From positions 1-6,014 of the forward strand of contig CAMHUJ010000117.1 in NCBI GenBank assembly GCA_946188175.1: DNA of 6,014 nucleotides, written 5' to 3'. Source of the stretch: an uncultured Ruminococcus sp. Lineage in GTDB: Bacteria; Bacillota; Clostridia; Oscillospirales; Ruminococcaceae. The notes below the pieces were generated by a model. That model did not search any database. It saw nothing but the letters and a program-made list of their open reading frames with translations, and had not been told where the DNA came from. A program made the translations under genes and the position numbers. Positions 5,736 to 6,014 of the stretch are shown here, piece by piece; position 1 is the stretch's first letter; each line of letters begins with the position of its first letter.

Positions 5736-6014
5736 TTATGCCGGTGCGGCAGCGGGCGCAGGAGTTGCCTGTGCGGGAGCCTGCGGTTTTACAGGCTGCT
5801 GGGGCTGGGGCCTTGTCTGAGGCTGCTGATACTGGTTAGGTCCTGCCTGATAGTACTGGGTCTGTGAATACTGACGCTGCTGGTAATTGCCCTGCTGATA
5901 GCCTGCATGATAGGCCTGGGGCTGTTGGTAATTGCCCTGCTGATAAGTATTCTGCTGGTAATTGTTTCTCTGATAATTCTGCTGATAGCCCTGCTGATAA
6001 TTACCCTGCTGAGG
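5736..6014 (-). CDS. Gln/Tyr/Asn-rich low-complexity protein, C-terminal part (5' partial)
   Basis: A - strand frame enters from the right edge and ends at TAA 5736-5738, giving 92 visible residues. About a third are Gln (31) and 13 are Tyr, in irregular repeats such as GNYQQ, GYQQ and NTYQQ; then comes a Pro/Gln/Ala-rich stretch ending APAAAPA. There is not a single Asp or Glu, and only a few Arg/Lys. No domain, membrane helix or signal is visible in this part. In Clostridia, similar Gln/Tyr/Pro-rich stretches often sit behind zinc-ribbon domains or next to membrane segments of cell-envelope proteins, but the diagnostic part lies outside the window, so no function is proposed. The stop codon and perhaps the last 6-8 codons fall in DNA that, in another frame, encodes the NuoF-like remnant, so the natural C-terminus of this protein is probably lost. 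Confidence 0.65.
   Translation of the reverse strand, partial: PQQGNYQQGYQQNYQRNNYQQNTYQQGNYQQPQAYHAGYQQGNYQQRQYSQTQYYQAGPNQYQQPQTRPQPQQPVKPQAPAQATPAPAAAPA
5821..6014 (-). repeat. Degenerate short tandem repeats encoding (G/N)YQQ units
   Basis: The Gln/Tyr-rich segment is built from imperfect 12-15-base units. The 20-base sequence TGGTAATTGCCCTGCTGATA (+ strand) occurs exactly at 5881-5900 and again at 5926-5945, a period of 45 bases, with degraded copies near 5956-5975 and 5995-6014. Glutamine is encoded almost only by CAG. Such arrays can change length by slippage. Confidence 0.7.

Noticed and set aside
5416..5820. Several + strand open frames opposite the Fe-S remnant and Gln-rich gene
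   Set aside because: They show no ribosome sites or motifs; the - strand carries the clear ferredoxin Cys motifs, and the convergent terminator fits a - strand gene.
1..6014. CRISPR array, tRNA/rRNA genes, insertion sequence or phage genes
   Set aside because: No regularly spaced repeats, cloverleaf, transposase motif, terminal repeats or phage-type genes were seen on either strand.

Overview
The window looks like a piece of a moderately GC-rich anaerobic Gram-positive genome, most likely a gut-type Clostridia (Oscillospiraceae/Ruminococcus-like). The evidence is strong purine-rich Shine-Dalgarno sites (GGAGG, GAGGTG), a perfect sigma-A type promoter, clostridial-type protein families, and a fragment of a NuoF/HydB-type hydrogenase or NADH-dehydrogenase subunit. 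The taxonomic placement is inferred from these features, not from a search.

Left part (1-1804, + strand): the 3' end of a membrane protein that resembles an ABC-2 permease overlaps the start of a complete CPBP (CAAX/Abi) intramembrane metalloprotease. That gene overlaps by ATGA a flavodoxin-fold iron-sulfur flavoprotein. The flavoprotein gene is broken: after codon ~130 the reading frame changes, and about ten expected residues seem to be missing, so it is probably a pseudogene or a sequence/assembly error.

Centre (1806-5331, + strand): a self-contained copper-homeostasis operon. A consensus promoter (TTGACA, 17 bp, TATAAT) is overlaid by two 17-bp CsoR-type pseudopalindromes, which together form one large inverted repeat. 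Downstream are csoR (Cu(I)-sensing repressor with the complete Cys-His-Cys ligand set), copA (Cu(I) P1B-1 ATPase with a metal-binding domain at both ends) and a small nitroreductase. A strong hairpin terminator ends the operon. The logic is that Cu(I) binds CsoR and releases the promoter, CopA exports the copper, and the flavin-dependent nitroreductase may help with copper-associated redox stress. The C-terminal HMA domain of CopA has the size and sequence of a free CopZ chaperone and is preceded by a possible internal ribosome site.

Right part (5338-6014, - strand): a 130-codon C-terminal remnant of a NuoF/HydB-like subunit carries two [4Fe-4S] ferredoxin motifs. It abuts, with no intergenic space, the C-terminal end of a Gln/Tyr-rich low-complexity protein that enters from beyond the window. 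The NuoF similarity starts abruptly inside its N4-cluster motif, and the Gln/Tyr-rich frame stops inside NuoF-derived DNA. This junction looks like a deletion/rearrangement or an assembly chimera. I saw no CRISPR array, tRNA, rRNA or insertion sequence, and no clearly new biological system.
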